NCBI RefSeq assembly: GCF_002735925.1
Contig: NZ_PEDL01000001.1
Span: 434,001 to 498,000 of the forward strand
Direction of reading: 5' to 3'
Length of the DNA stretch: 64,000 nucleotides
Source of the DNA: Sporanaerobium hydrogeniformans
GTDB taxonomy: Bacteria > Bacillota > Clostridia > Lachnospirales > Cellulosilyticaceae
Shown: one piece after another, positions 45,393 to 54,192 of the stretch
Numbering within the stretch: position 1 is the first letter of the stretch
Layout: each line of letters begins with the position of its first letter
The notes under the pieces: model-generated
Seen by the model: the letters and a program-made list of their open reading frames with translations, nothing else
Told to the model about the DNA's origin: nothing
Database searches by the model: none
Position numbers and translations under genes: made by a program

Positions 45393-47727
45393 ATGTATGG
45401 TTTTATTCATATGTGTAGCATTGTTATTACCAGTAATAACAATACCTACTATGGCGGGGTCACTAGTTATTACGGATGTCAAACAAGGAGGTGGGGAGCT
45501 ATTTAAGGATGATAACTTTTCACTTATAATAAAGTTAGCAAGTGAAGGAAGTGCATATGAAGTTAAAAAAAGTGACTATGTACCTAATATTTCGGTATTT
45601 GGTAGTGCAGTAGATAGCAGTAATATGACATATGATATTAAATGGTGGAAAGAAGAACATTCAGATACCAAGATACCAGATGAACCAGATAGCCCAGAAG
45701 AAATCATTGTTAGAGGTTTAGTTTATACGGGGCAAGGTAAAAAAGTCACGGTGGGCATTGATGGAGTCTTCAAAGAACTGACACTAAATGCTACAACTTC
45801 TGATGAGGGGCGTGAATACTTAAAGGTAGATGATAGTGTAAATTTACTGGTTAAAACAGATGCAACTCAAAATGTACAAGTTAAAGTAGTGAATCAAGGA
45901 AAACAAGTACTTAAAAATGTAAAAGTTAAATTACAATTAGATGAAAAAGTAGAGGGTGTTAAAATTAAAACAGAGGAAGCTACTATTTCACAAATTCAAG
46001 CAAAAGAGATAAAAACAGCCTCTTTTTCCATTGAAGTAGATAAGGAAGTAAAAGCTAAAGTATATAAAGCAACAGCAGTTGTAAATGGCGTATCTTTTCC
46101 TGTTAATCTACAAGTAGATAGTAATGTAATGCCTTCAACAATTGAAGTGAGTACAGAAGGAAACAAGGTATTTAAGCCAGGAACACCTCAAGATATGACG
46201 CTTATGCTCAAAAATGTAGGAGAACGTGCAGCCAAAAACATTCGAGTGGAAGTGGAGTCTGATAAGGTAGCCATTGTGGGAGGAAGTAATGTCAAGCATT
46301 TTCAAGTGCTTAATGCCAAAGAAAGTAAAAACTGGACACTTAAGTTTAATGTAAATAGTGAAGTAACGACTTCTTCGGTACCTGTTAAAGTTAATTTGAC
46401 CTTTTTAAATTCTTTAGGCGAAGAAACGAAAGATACTCAAACCATTTATTTAGCTACCAATGCAGCACCTTCCTTATCTTCAGATGTGGTAATTGGTCAA
46501 ATAATTTCACCTTCTGGTGTGTTTGGTGTAAATGAAAATTTTAATATTCAATTTGATATCTCTGCACCAGAAGGGGCTCAAAATTTACGTATCACTGTAA
46601 AAGGAGATGAAGGGATCGTCCCTAAATCTCAAAATGTTTTTTCAGTTCCTAAGTTAAAGGCAGGAGAGAAGAAACACTACAGTGTAACATTAGCTGCTAC
46701 GAGAGCAGCAGTAAGTAGTGCACATGCTATCGAGGTTGCTATAGAGTATGGGACAAGTGATAAGCCCCTTACAATTAATCAATTTGGCAGTGTCACCATT
46801 CATAATCCAGAAAAAGATAAAGAAGATGATAAGGATGAAAACACTAAAAAGAGTGGGCCTAAAGTAATTATTGGGGAATATAAGGTAGAACCAACTATTG
46901 TAAAGGCTGGACAAGAATTTAATCTTGCCATTGGGTTCCTAAATACACATCAAACACAAGGTGTACATAACTTTAAAGCAAGTTTAAAGGTTATAGAGCA
47001 AGGTGAAAATGATGCAGGGAATGTATTTACACCAGTAGGTGCAAGTAATACATTTTTTATCGCTGATTTAGCACCTGGTGAAATAGTTACTAAAAATATT
47101 ACCCTCTACACCATTCCAACGGCTAAACCTAAAACCTATGAGGTGACTCTAGAAATGGAATATGAAGATGAAAAGGGGAATGAACTAACACCTAAAGAAA
47201 GTATAGGTATTCCTGTTGAACAGGTGACAGAAATAGAGATTGGAGATATCCAGGTTGATCCAGGACAAGTCGGTATGCCTTCTTATTTTAATGCCACCCT
47301 TTACAATACAGGTAAGACAGATATTACTAATGTGATGGTACATATTGAAGGAGAAGGTTTTACTGTTCAGGAAAACAAGATGTATATTGGAAGTTTTGAA
47401 AAGCAAATGACAGAAAATTATGCACCTACACTTATTCCAGATATAGCGGGTACACTTACAGGGAATATCATCATTGAATATGAAGAAGCGACAGGAGAAC
47501 AAAAGCAAATTATTAAAGAGTTTAGTTTTGATGTAGCAGAGATGATGATGCCAGAAGATATGGGAATGGAGCCAGGCATGGATATGGTGCCACAACAGCC
47601 TCAAGCCAAATGGCCACTTCTTGTAGGCGTAGGAGCAGGTGTATTTGTTGCATTTGTTATTACACTTGTGGTACTTAAAAAACGTAAAGCAAAAAAAGAA
47701 AAGATGATGCTCAATGAAGACGATTGA
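45364..47727 (+). CDS. Membrane-anchored CARDB/Ig-repeat protein in an ABC transporter operon
   Basis: The 787-residue protein has a signal peptide (1 to about 31, ending TMAG) and a series of Ig-like beta domains. Repeats of the KNVGERAAKNIRVE and TGKTDITNVMVHIEG kind are typical of CARDB/NEW3-type adhesive domains. An acidic-lysine linker (EKDKEDDKDENTKK, about 490) lies mid-protein. A methionine-rich segment occupies about 727-741 (MMMPEDMGMEPGMDM), followed by one membrane helix at about 752-771 and a basic tail. It takes the place that MacA-type adaptors have in Gram-negative tripartite exporters, and overlaps both the ATPase and the permease genes. Role as adaptor or substrate receptor is inferred. 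Confidence 0.82.
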   Translation: MNKKKKWLNKCMVLFICVALLLPVITIPTMAGSLVITDVKQGGGELFKDDNFSLIIKLASEGSAYEVKKSDYVPNISVFGSAVDSSNMTYDIKWWKEEHSDTKIPDEPDSPEEIIVRGLVYTGQGKKVTVGIDGVFKELTLNATTSDEGREYLKVDDSVNLLVKTDATQNVQVKVVNQGKQVLKNVKVKLQLDEKVEGVKIKTEEATISQIQAKEIKTASFSIEVDKEVKAKVYKATAVVNGVSFPVNLQVDSNVMPSTIEVSTEGNKVFKPGTPQDMTLMLKNVGERAAKNIRVEVESDKVAIVGGSNVKHFQVLNAKESKNWTLKFNVNSEVTTSSVPVKVNLTFLNSLGEETKDTQTIYLATNAAPSLSSDVVIGQIISPSGVFGVNENFNIQFDISAPEGAQNLRITVKGDEGIVPKSQNVFSVPKLKAGEKKHYSVTLAATRAAVSSAHAIEVAIEYGTSDKPLTINQFGSVTIHNPEKDKEDDKDENTKKSGPKVIIGEYKVEPTIVKAGQEFNLAIGFLNTHQTQGVHNFKASLKVIEQGENDAGNVFTPVGASNTFFIADLAPGEIVTKNITLYTIPTAKPKTYEVTLEMEYEDEKGNELTPKESIGIPVEQVTEIEIGDIQVDPGQVGMPSYFNATLYNTGKTDITNVMVHIEGEGFTVQENKMYIGSFEKQMTENYAPTLIPDIAGTLTGNIIIEYEEATGEQKQIIKEFSFDVAEMMMPEDMGMEPGMDMVPQQPQAKWPLLVGVGAGVFVAFVITLVVLKKRKAKKEKMMLNEDD

Positions 47728-49081
47728 TTTAATTGAGATGAGTATAAGGAATTTGTGGCGACGTAAAGTACGAACTTTACTAACAATATTAGGTGTTATT
47801 ATAGGCGCTTCATCTATTATTTTGATGCTATCTTTAGGCATTGCTATGGATCGTAATTTTGAACAACAAATTATGCAAATGGGAAGCTTAACAACTATTT
47901 CAGTAAGTAGTAATAACTATGGAGATCCTAAGGCACCTAAGCTAGACGATAAGGCTTTAGAAAGTTTTAAAAAATTAGGTTATGTAGAACGAGTTGTACC
48001 TATTGTACAAGATCAATTTTACGTGACCTTTGGAAAATATCGTAGTAATTACCCTATGCAGGTCTATGGCATGGATGCAGAAGATATGGCAGCTTTAGGT
48101 TATCAACCTGTAGAGGGGAGATTATTAGGTGAAGGAGAAAAAACAGGGATAGTCATTGGTGGGGGACTAACCTATGAATTTACTAAAATTGGTAAACGCT
48201 TTAATTGGCGTGTCGAGCAGCAGGCTCTTCCAATCCAGTTAGAAGAAGATAAAATGACTCTTGAAATTGTACAATTTGATTATCAAACTGGGAAACCCCT
48301 CCTAAAGGATCAAGAAGGGAATAAGATTAAAGTACCTAAAGTGCCTGAACTAAAGGTAGTAGGGATGCTATCAGAGAATAATTGGGAAGTTTCTAGAAGC
48401 ATTTATGTTCCAAGAGAAATTTTTAATACTTTAGTTGTGCAAAAAAAGAAATACGAAGAAAAACTAAATGGCAAACAGACTACTGTTGGTGGAAATAGTT
48501 GGGGAAGACAAGACAATCAAAAAGGAGTTTATCAAGAAGTAAAAGTCAAGGTCAATGACCGTAATGAAGTACTGGGAGTGCAAGAGAAAATTAAAGATTT
48601 AGGTTACTATGCCTATAGCTCAATGGATCAGTTAACACAGATGAAAAAAATATCCGGTGGAATTCAAATGGCTCTAGGTGGTATTGGCGCGGTCTCTCTT
48701 TTTGTAGCGGCTATTGGAATTGCGAATACCATGATGATGAGTATTTATGAACGCACGAAAGAAATAGGAATTATGAAGGTAATTGGTGCCAAGATTATAG
48801 ATATTAAAAAGATGTTTTTAATTGAAGCTATTTTAATTGGTGCTATTGGAGGAAGTATTGGTGTACTCTTTTCCTATGGAGTTTCTCTCCTTATTAATAC
48901 AGTAGGTGGGGGGATTGCAGGCATGATGGGTATGTATGGTGCCACTCAAGTTTCTGTTATACCTGTTTGGCTTGCTTTAGGAGCTATTGTATTTTCTACA
49001 TTAATTGGACTTATTTCAGGTTATTTACCAGCAAGAAGAGCTATGAAATTGTCTGCCTTAACAGCTATAAAGACAGAATAA
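47714..49081 (+). CDS. MacB-like ABC transporter permease
   Basis: The 455-residue protein has the MacB/FtsX fold: TM1 (about 21-42, LTILGVIIGASSIIL), a large extracytoplasmic periplasmic-core-type domain (about 45-320) and three C-terminal helices. The last begin near GGIQMALGGIGAVSLFVAAIGIANTM, here broken at residues about 330-350; the coupling YERTKEIGIMKVIGA follows. Start ATG overlaps the end of the CARDB gene by 14 bases. Such permeases usually do not carry small molecules across but drive a mechanical cycle on a partner. It is convergent with sleC, separated by a terminator. Confidence 0.9.
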   Translation: MKTIDLIEMSIRNLWRRKVRTLLTILGVIIGASSIILMLSLGIAMDRNFEQQIMQMGSLTTISVSSNNYGDPKAPKLDDKALESFKKLGYVERVVPIVQDQFYVTFGKYRSNYPMQVYGMDAEDMAALGYQPVEGRLLGEGEKTGIVIGGGLTYEFTKIGKRFNWRVEQQALPIQLEEDKMTLEIVQFDYQTGKPLLKDQEGNKIKVPKVPELKVVGMLSENNWEVSRSIYVPREIFNTLVVQKKKYEEKLNGKQTTVGGNSWGRQDNQKGVYQEVKVKVNDRNEVLGVQEKIKDLGYYAYSSMDQLTQMKKISGGIQMALGGIGAVSLFVAAIGIANTMMMSIYERTKEIGIMKVIGAKIIDIKKMFLIEAILIGAIGGSIGVLFSYGVSLLINTVGGGIAGMMGMYGATQVSVIPVWLALGAIVFSTLIGLISGYLPARRAMKLSALTAIKTE

Positions 49082-49091
49082 AACAAATAAG

Positions 49092-49147
49092 AGGTGCTTA
49101 CTGAAACCCTTTCTTTTTAAGAAGTGGTTCAGTAAGCACCTTTTTTT
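49092..49147. terminator. Bidirectional terminator between the ABC operon and sleC
   Basis: AGGTGCTTACTGAAACC (49092-49108) pairs with 49126-49141, with one bulged A. T's follow, and the sleC stop lies immediately beyond. Confidence 0.8.
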
Positions 49148-50432
49148 AGAGAAGTTCTCCGATTTTAGTAACGGCTACATAAATTTGTGAAATTTTGTAC
49201 CAGGTATTTCTACCTACAATACCATCTTGAGGTAAGTGAAAAATCTTTTGAAAAGTTTTCACGGCTTCTAAGGTAGCTTGATCAAACTCCCCATTAGTAG
49301 CTACCTTTGGGATAAGAGGATAGTTTTGGCTGATACGGTTAAGCTGTTCTTGTATTTTGCGTACATTAGAACCACTACTACCTAGTTGAAGAGGAGAACC
49401 GGGATAAGATTCAGGGATGCCTTCTACTTTAGGAGCTGTAGGAAGCTCAATATCTCCATAGAAATTTCTAAGGATTTGTTCAGCTGTATAGCCAGCATCT
49501 CCTAAATCTTTGCTACCCCATTGTGTCATCCAATTTGGGCATTGAGATTGAACACCATCACAATATTGTGTAAGAAGAGGTTGTGTAACTCCAGGCCGTT
49601 TAACATAAGTAGTAAAGACATCTGCCACAATAGGTATAATCGTATCAAAGATATTACGACCAAAGAAAAAGGCATGGTCAAAGGCTGTAGAATTGGTAAT
49701 AGTAAAATTCTTACCTTGATTGCGATACCATTCTGTAAAAACGCGATTAAGTGTAAAGGAGGTAATGGCAATAACATTGGCCCGGATCGTTTCTTCTGGC
49801 CAAGTAGGATAGATTTCAGAACTAGCAACGTTAGCAATATACTCTGTAAAAGGTACGGTATAGTTTGGTGCGGTATTATCAGTAGGTAAACCTGCATGAA
49901 CAATAACAAACTCAGGGACAATAACACTATCTAGTGTAATAAAACCTGTACCAGGTAAAATAGGCTTGATCTCGAGTTCTGGAATTTTAGGTGGGAAATT
50001 CCCAAAGAGGGTAGCTGGGCCAATTATAATTTCTTGGAAAAACTGTCTTGCAAGATGACGTGTGGATTCTAGGGTAATGGGCTGAATAGAGCGTGTATCA
50101 GGAAAAACCTGGGTCCCTTCAATAATCGCATCTACATATTCGGGTGATTTGGTTTCAATGCGATAAGTGGAATAGGGTTGATTTGTGTTAAAAGGGTCTA
50201 AGCTGTAGTCAAGAGGAGGCGTAATAAGTTCTAAAGGTTCAGTTTGCCCTACCTCATTGGTCATTAATTCAGCAAAGATTTTTTCATCTCCATTAGGAGA
50301 GATTTCTTTAATGGTTACCAGTACATTGGGAATAGGGCTTTGTGGTCCTATTAAACGATTTGTGGCTAATTCTACAACAAGAGAGCCTGTGTTTTGTCGA
50401 GAAAGTAGGGGAGGATAAGCGCCATAAGTCAT
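49146..50432 (-). CDS. sleC: Spore cortex-lytic enzyme SleC
   Basis: The 428-residue protein is the pro-enzyme that degrades spore cortex peptidoglycan in germination. An N-terminal prodomain (1 to about 160, Ig/transthyretin-like, GSLVVELATNR) lies before a SpoIID/LytB-type catalytic domain (about 172-330, PFTEYIANVASSEIYPTWPEE split at Glu206). Glu206 sits where SpoIID has its catalytic Glu. A peptidoglycan-binding domain closes it (about 357-425, LQLGSSGSNVRKIQEQL). The SVIVPEFVIVHAG junction fits the known pro-SleC activation region cut by Csp proteases. It is close to four csp genes. The reverse-strand RBS is AAGGAAG. Confidence 0.92.
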   Translation of the reverse strand: MTYGAYPPLLSRQNTGSLVVELATNRLIGPQSPIPNVLVTIKEISPNGDEKIFAELMTNEVGQTEPLELITPPLDYSLDPFNTNQPYSTYRIETKSPEYVDAIIEGTQVFPDTRSIQPITLESTRHLARQFFQEIIIGPATLFGNFPPKIPELEIKPILPGTGFITLDSVIVPEFVIVHAGLPTDNTAPNYTVPFTEYIANVASSEIYPTWPEETIRANVIAITSFTLNRVFTEWYRNQGKNFTITNSTAFDHAFFFGRNIFDTIIPIVADVFTTYVKRPGVTQPLLTQYCDGVQSQCPNWMTQWGSKDLGDAGYTAEQILRNFYGDIELPTAPKVEGIPESYPGSPLQLGSSGSNVRKIQEQLNRISQNYPLIPKVATNGEFDQATLEAVKTFQKIFHLPQDGIVGRNTWYKISQIYVAVTKIGELL

Positions 50433-50475
50433 AAAGTCTTCCTTTCTTTGCTTTCATCAGATAATAAGTTATCTA

Positions 50476-50484
50476 TAATATATG
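50476..50484 (-). promoter_or_regulatory. Possible sporulation-sigma -10 upstream of sleC
   Basis: On the reverse strand CATATATTA matches the CATANNNTA -10 pattern of mother-cell sigma factors E/K, about 45-50 bases before the sleC start. I see no clear matching -35, so this is weak. Confidence 0.3.
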
Positions 50485-50543
50485 AAATAAAAGTATGAGA
50501 TAGAACTTCCTGACACATCCTATTTAAAAAAAGGAGTGAGGAG

Positions 50544-53366
50544 ATGAAAAAAAGGACTCTCTTTTTTATAGAGGTTTTTTTTATACTAACTTTTTTAATA
50601 AGCCCATGTTGTTATGGAAAAGAAAAAGCTTATAAGGAAGTCAAAAAGGTTCAATATGGACAAGATACGGTGCATACCTATCAACATCTGGGAACTGGAG
50701 CTCAAATTCTATGGATAGAAAATGATTCAAAAGAGTATGGGTTTGCTGTGGGAGTTAAGACGCCTACAATAAACAGTACAGGTGTTAATCATATAATAGA
50801 ACATGCCATTTTTACAGGTTCAGAAGCTTATCCATCGCCACAGCTATTTTTTGAAGCGAGTGCAGCTTATCCGAGTCTTTATATGAATGCTTTAACGAGC
50901 AGTGACCGTACATTTTATCCTTTTTCTACACCCTATATGCCTTGTTATAAAGCATTAGTAAAAATTTATTTAGATAGTCTCTTTCGTCCAAATTTTTTAA
51001 AAGAGCCCAGTAGTTTTTATGAGGAAGGCTTTCATTATAATCCCAATACCAAAAGCTTAGGAGGGGTAGTTTATAATGAGATGAAAGGGGCTTATGGGAG
51101 TGATAACCGTGCTATTTATCGTGCGATTCGGAGTTTTTTTTATAGAGACACCCCTTATACCCATGATAGTGGAGGCAATCCAGAAGAAATCCCCACTTTG
51201 CGGTATGAAGATTTCGTAGCAACCTATAAAAAATATTATTACCCTGGGAATATGCAAATCCTTTTTTATGGACAGGTACCTATTCAAGAACTTTTAATGA
51301 CTTTGGAAGGCTATTTAAGACCTTATGCCTATGAGGAAGCGATTGATTTAAAGGTAAATTTACCAGAAGTACCACAGTTTGCTACACTTGAAGTACTCCC
51401 TGCACAAAATGGAAGTAGTTTGGCAAAAGTTTGGCGTTTAAAACGCCCTTTAACTGCCGAGGAAGAGGTAGCTTTAGAGACATGGATAGAGGCCAATTGG
51501 TTTCACCCTCAAAGTACCTTTAAAAAGGCACTCGAGCAAACGGGTCTTTCAAAGGGGTATTTTTTTAAAGATGAAGAGCTACCTTATCCAGTGTATGGCA
51601 TAGTTTTTAGCCAATTGACCGATCAAGAAGTGCAAGAGAGCCAGTGCATCCTAAATCAACTGCTAGATGAAAGTCTAGATAAACCTCAAAGTAATTCCTT
51701 ATTAGAAAAGGAAATCATAAAACGTACTCAATTTTCAGGGTTACTTGTCCAAGAAAGCAGTGAAAGAGGTTTAGAGGTGATGGAAGCCCTTAATGAGGCA
51801 TGGACGCATGATAAATCTCTTGATACCTTTTATCTAAAGTTACAAGCATTAGAGGGGGATTTATTAGGACAGCTTAAAAAAGCACCTATACTTTTAAAAG
51901 AAGCTGATGAGGCAACCTTAGTTCTTCTGCCTTATAAAGCGCAAACGACTTCTAACTTAGAGGAAATTTTAAAAAAGGCAGATAGAAGTAAAAAAAATGA
52001 CTGGGCTCAAATAGTAGAAGATATGATAACTTGGCAAAAAATAAATACAGATTTTTCGTTACCTTCTTTAAAGCTTCAAGACTTTGTGAGAGATTTTAAA
52101 CCACAACTGGTAGTTAAGGAAAAAAAAGGGAATACCTACCTAGATTTAACGTGCTCTTCAGAACTAGCACGTACACAGTTATATTATCCTACCAATCAAT
52201 TAACAAAGGACCAGTTGCCCATTCTCTTTTTTTATAGCCACTTATTAAATGAGATAGCTAAAGAGCATATACCTTTTAAGGGTGATATTGAAACACAATG
52301 TCTTGCTTTAGAAAAAAAAGGAGAAATCTTACCTTTATTTAAGATAAAGGTACTAACACCTGCTAAAGAGACAAGGCATGGTGAGCTTTATCAGATTATC
52401 CGGCAAGAACTATTAGAGAAAGATAAAAGCTGGTATGAAGTAAAACGTCAAGAGTGGTTAAAAAATTATAGGACTAAAATAAGAGAGAACCCTCTTGGAC
52501 TTTTAGGAAGCTTGTGTAAGGGATATGAAGGAGGTGCTAAACATTATAACTATGAAATGGGGGTACCTTTCTATGAATGGATGAAAGCCTTAGAGAAGCA
52601 AGAAAGCAAGCTTTGGATCAAGCAGGTTAAAGACTTGGATCAACTTATTTATAGAAGTGAGGGCGTTACAGTAGCCACAACAGGCCCTTGTGCTTACAGG
52701 AATCCTTATGCCAAAAGCTGGGAAAAGCAATTTAAAAAACAAGAAGCTCTAGCTCAAAAAAATAATCAGACAGACTGTATAGAGACCATTTATCCTAAGC
52801 AAAGTATTGTTCCCATACAAAGCAAGGTAGATTATCTTTATGAAGAATGTACATTAAAGAATCGTCAGTTAACAGGTAAGGATTATGTGACTATGGCGTA
52901 TTTAACAGCACATTACCTCAACCCGCAAATTCGTATGGGACAAGGAGCTTACGGAGCAGGTGGTAAGGCACAATTTCCAGATACGCTTTCGTTTTATACC
53001 TATCGTGATCCAGACTATAAAGCTTCTTTAAAGATATTAGAAGGTATACCAGCCTTCCTCAAAGCAGAATGTTCACAAGAGGATTTTGAACAAAGTAAGC
53101 AAGAAGCTTTAAACAGTATACATGTCCAGTTTCAACTATTACAAGGGTGTATGGAGCAAGCTGATAGTTTGGAAAGGCTTTATTTAGCAGGTTATACAGC
53201 AGAGAAAATAAATCAGCTACAACAAGAGGTTATAACGATGCAACAAAAAGAGCTATTACAGCAAGCAGACGAGTTAAAGAGACTCATTAAAAAAGCAGCT
53301 CAGGGGATAGCTACAGGAAAGCCAGTAGAGAGTTTAACAGAAGATTGTAAAGTCTATGATTTTTAA
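50544..53366 (+). CDS. Exported M16C family zinc metallopeptidase
   Basis: The 940-residue protein has the inverted zinc motif HIIEH (83-87: His83, Glu86, His87) in GVNHIIEHAIFTGSEAYP and the distal zinc ligand Glu179 in GVVYNEMKG. These are M16 insulinase-family hallmarks. The length and four-domain layout fit the M16C presequence-protease group. An N-terminal hydrophobic segment (about 5-24, FFILTFLIS) looks like a signal peptide, ahead of KEKAYKEV. Most clostridial M16C proteins are cytosolic, so an exported form is unusual. It is divergent from sleC with a 111-bp gap. RBS AAAGGAGTGAGG. Confidence 0.88.
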   Translation: MKKRTLFFIEVFFILTFLISPCCYGKEKAYKEVKKVQYGQDTVHTYQHLGTGAQILWIENDSKEYGFAVGVKTPTINSTGVNHIIEHAIFTGSEAYPSPQLFFEASAAYPSLYMNALTSSDRTFYPFSTPYMPCYKALVKIYLDSLFRPNFLKEPSSFYEEGFHYNPNTKSLGGVVYNEMKGAYGSDNRAIYRAIRSFFYRDTPYTHDSGGNPEEIPTLRYEDFVATYKKYYYPGNMQILFYGQVPIQELLMTLEGYLRPYAYEEAIDLKVNLPEVPQFATLEVLPAQNGSSLAKVWRLKRPLTAEEEVALETWIEANWFHPQSTFKKALEQTGLSKGYFFKDEELPYPVYGIVFSQLTDQEVQESQCILNQLLDESLDKPQSNSLLEKEIIKRTQFSGLLVQESSERGLEVMEALNEAWTHDKSLDTFYLKLQALEGDLLGQLKKAPILLKEADEATLVLLPYKAQTTSNLEEILKKADRSKKNDWAQIVEDMITWQKINTDFSLPSLKLQDFVRDFKPQLVVKEKKGNTYLDLTCSSELARTQLYYPTNQLTKDQLPILFFYSHLLNEIAKEHIPFKGDIETQCLALEKKGEILPLFKIKVLTPAKETRHGELYQIIRQELLEKDKSWYEVKRQEWLKNYRTKIRENPLGLLGSLCKGYEGGAKHYNYEMGVPFYEWMKALEKQESKLWIKQVKDLDQLIYRSEGVTVATTGPCAYRNPYAKSWEKQFKKQEALAQKNNQTDCIETIYPKQSIVPIQSKVDYLYEECTLKNRQLTGKDYVTMAYLTAHYLNPQIRMGQGAYGAGGKAQFPDTLSFYTYRDPDYKASLKILEGIPAFLKAECSQEDFEQSKQEALNSIHVQFQLLQGCMEQADSLERLYLAGYTAEKINQLQQEVITMQQKELLQQADELKRLIKKAAQGIATGKPVESLTEDCKVYDF

Positions 53367-53386
53367 GTTTTAATAATTGATAAATA

Positions 53387-53415
53387 TTGACATATTACTT
53401 ATCCACCTATACAAT
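53387..53415 (+). promoter_or_regulatory. Sigma-A promoter of the NifU-like/GGGtGRT pair
   Basis: TTGACA at 53387-53392 and TACAAT at 53410-53415 are spaced by exactly 17 bases, directly upstream. Confidence 0.78.
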
Positions 53416-53485
53416 AAGGTTGTATGTTAAATTTTTGATTTAAAGAGTAATCTTTAAATATATAGAGTGGAAAGGAGTCATGAAA

Positions 53486-54178
53486 ATGATGTATTCACAT
53501 GAAGTAGAACAGATGTGCCCAATCGCAAAAGGTCCAAATCACGGTCCAGCGCCAATCCCACAAGAGGGTAAATGGGTACAAGCAAAAGAGATTAAAGATA
53601 TTAGTGGTCTTACACACGGTGTAGGCTGGTGTGCACCACAACAAGGTGCTTGCAAATTAACACTTAACGTTAAAGATGGTGTTATTCAAGAAGCTTTAGT
53701 AGAAACAATTGGATGTTCTGGTATGACTCACTCTGCAGCAATGGCAGCAGAAATTTTAACAGGAAAAACGATTCTTGAAGCCCTTAATACAGACTTAGTA
53801 TGTGATGCAATTAATACAGCAATGCGTGAGTTATTTTTACAAATTGTATACGGAAGAACTCAAACTGCATTCTCTGAAGGCGGACTTCCTATTGGTGCAG
53901 GTCTTGAAGATCTTGGTAAAGGACTTCGTAGCCAAGTGGGTACAATGTACTCTACAGTTGCAAAAGGCCCAAGATACCTTGAAATGGCAGAAGGCTATGT
54001 AACTAAAATCGCTTTAGACAGCGAAGATCAAATTATCGGATACCGTTTCATCCACTTTGGTAAAATGATGGACATGATTAAAAAAGGAATGGATGCAAAC
54101 GAAGCAATAGAAAAAGCAACAGGTCAATATGGCAGATTTGATGATGCTGTACGTACTGTTGATCCAAGACACGAATAG
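53486..54178 (+). CDS. NifU/IscU-like iron-sulfur scaffold protein
   Basis: ATG 53486 is 8 bases after AAAGGAG; in-frame ATGs at 53480 and 53489 are alternatives. The roughly 230-residue protein contains an IscU-like fold: GWCAPQQGACKLTLNV, VETIGCSGMTHSAAMAAEILTGK split at Ser/Gly, then DLVCDAINTAMRE, which supply three conserved Cys. Extra N- and C-terminal segments (CPIAKGPNHGPAPIP; YRFIHFGKMMDM) lie outside the scaffold fold. It is paired with the GGGtGRT gene 14 bp downstream. A consensus promoter and high-expression codons mark it as strongly expressed. The recipient of its clusters is unknown. Confidence 0.75.
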   Translation: MMYSHEVEQMCPIAKGPNHGPAPIPQEGKWVQAKEIKDISGLTHGVGWCAPQQGACKLTLNVKDGVIQEALVETIGCSGMTHSAAMAAEILTGKTILEALNTDLVCDAINTAMRELFLQIVYGRTQTAFSEGGLPIGAGLEDLGKGLRSQVGTMYSTVAKGPRYLEMAEGYVTKIALDSEDQIIGYRFIHFGKMMDMIKKGMDANEAIEKATGQYGRFDDAVRTVDPRHE

Positions 54179-54192
54179 GGAGGTGCCAAACA

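Noticed and set aside
47185-47841. 218-codon reverse-strand ORF
   Set aside because: It lies wholly opposite the CARDB protein and the start of the permease gene, and its Cys/His/Phe-rich translation looks like antisense of coding DNA.
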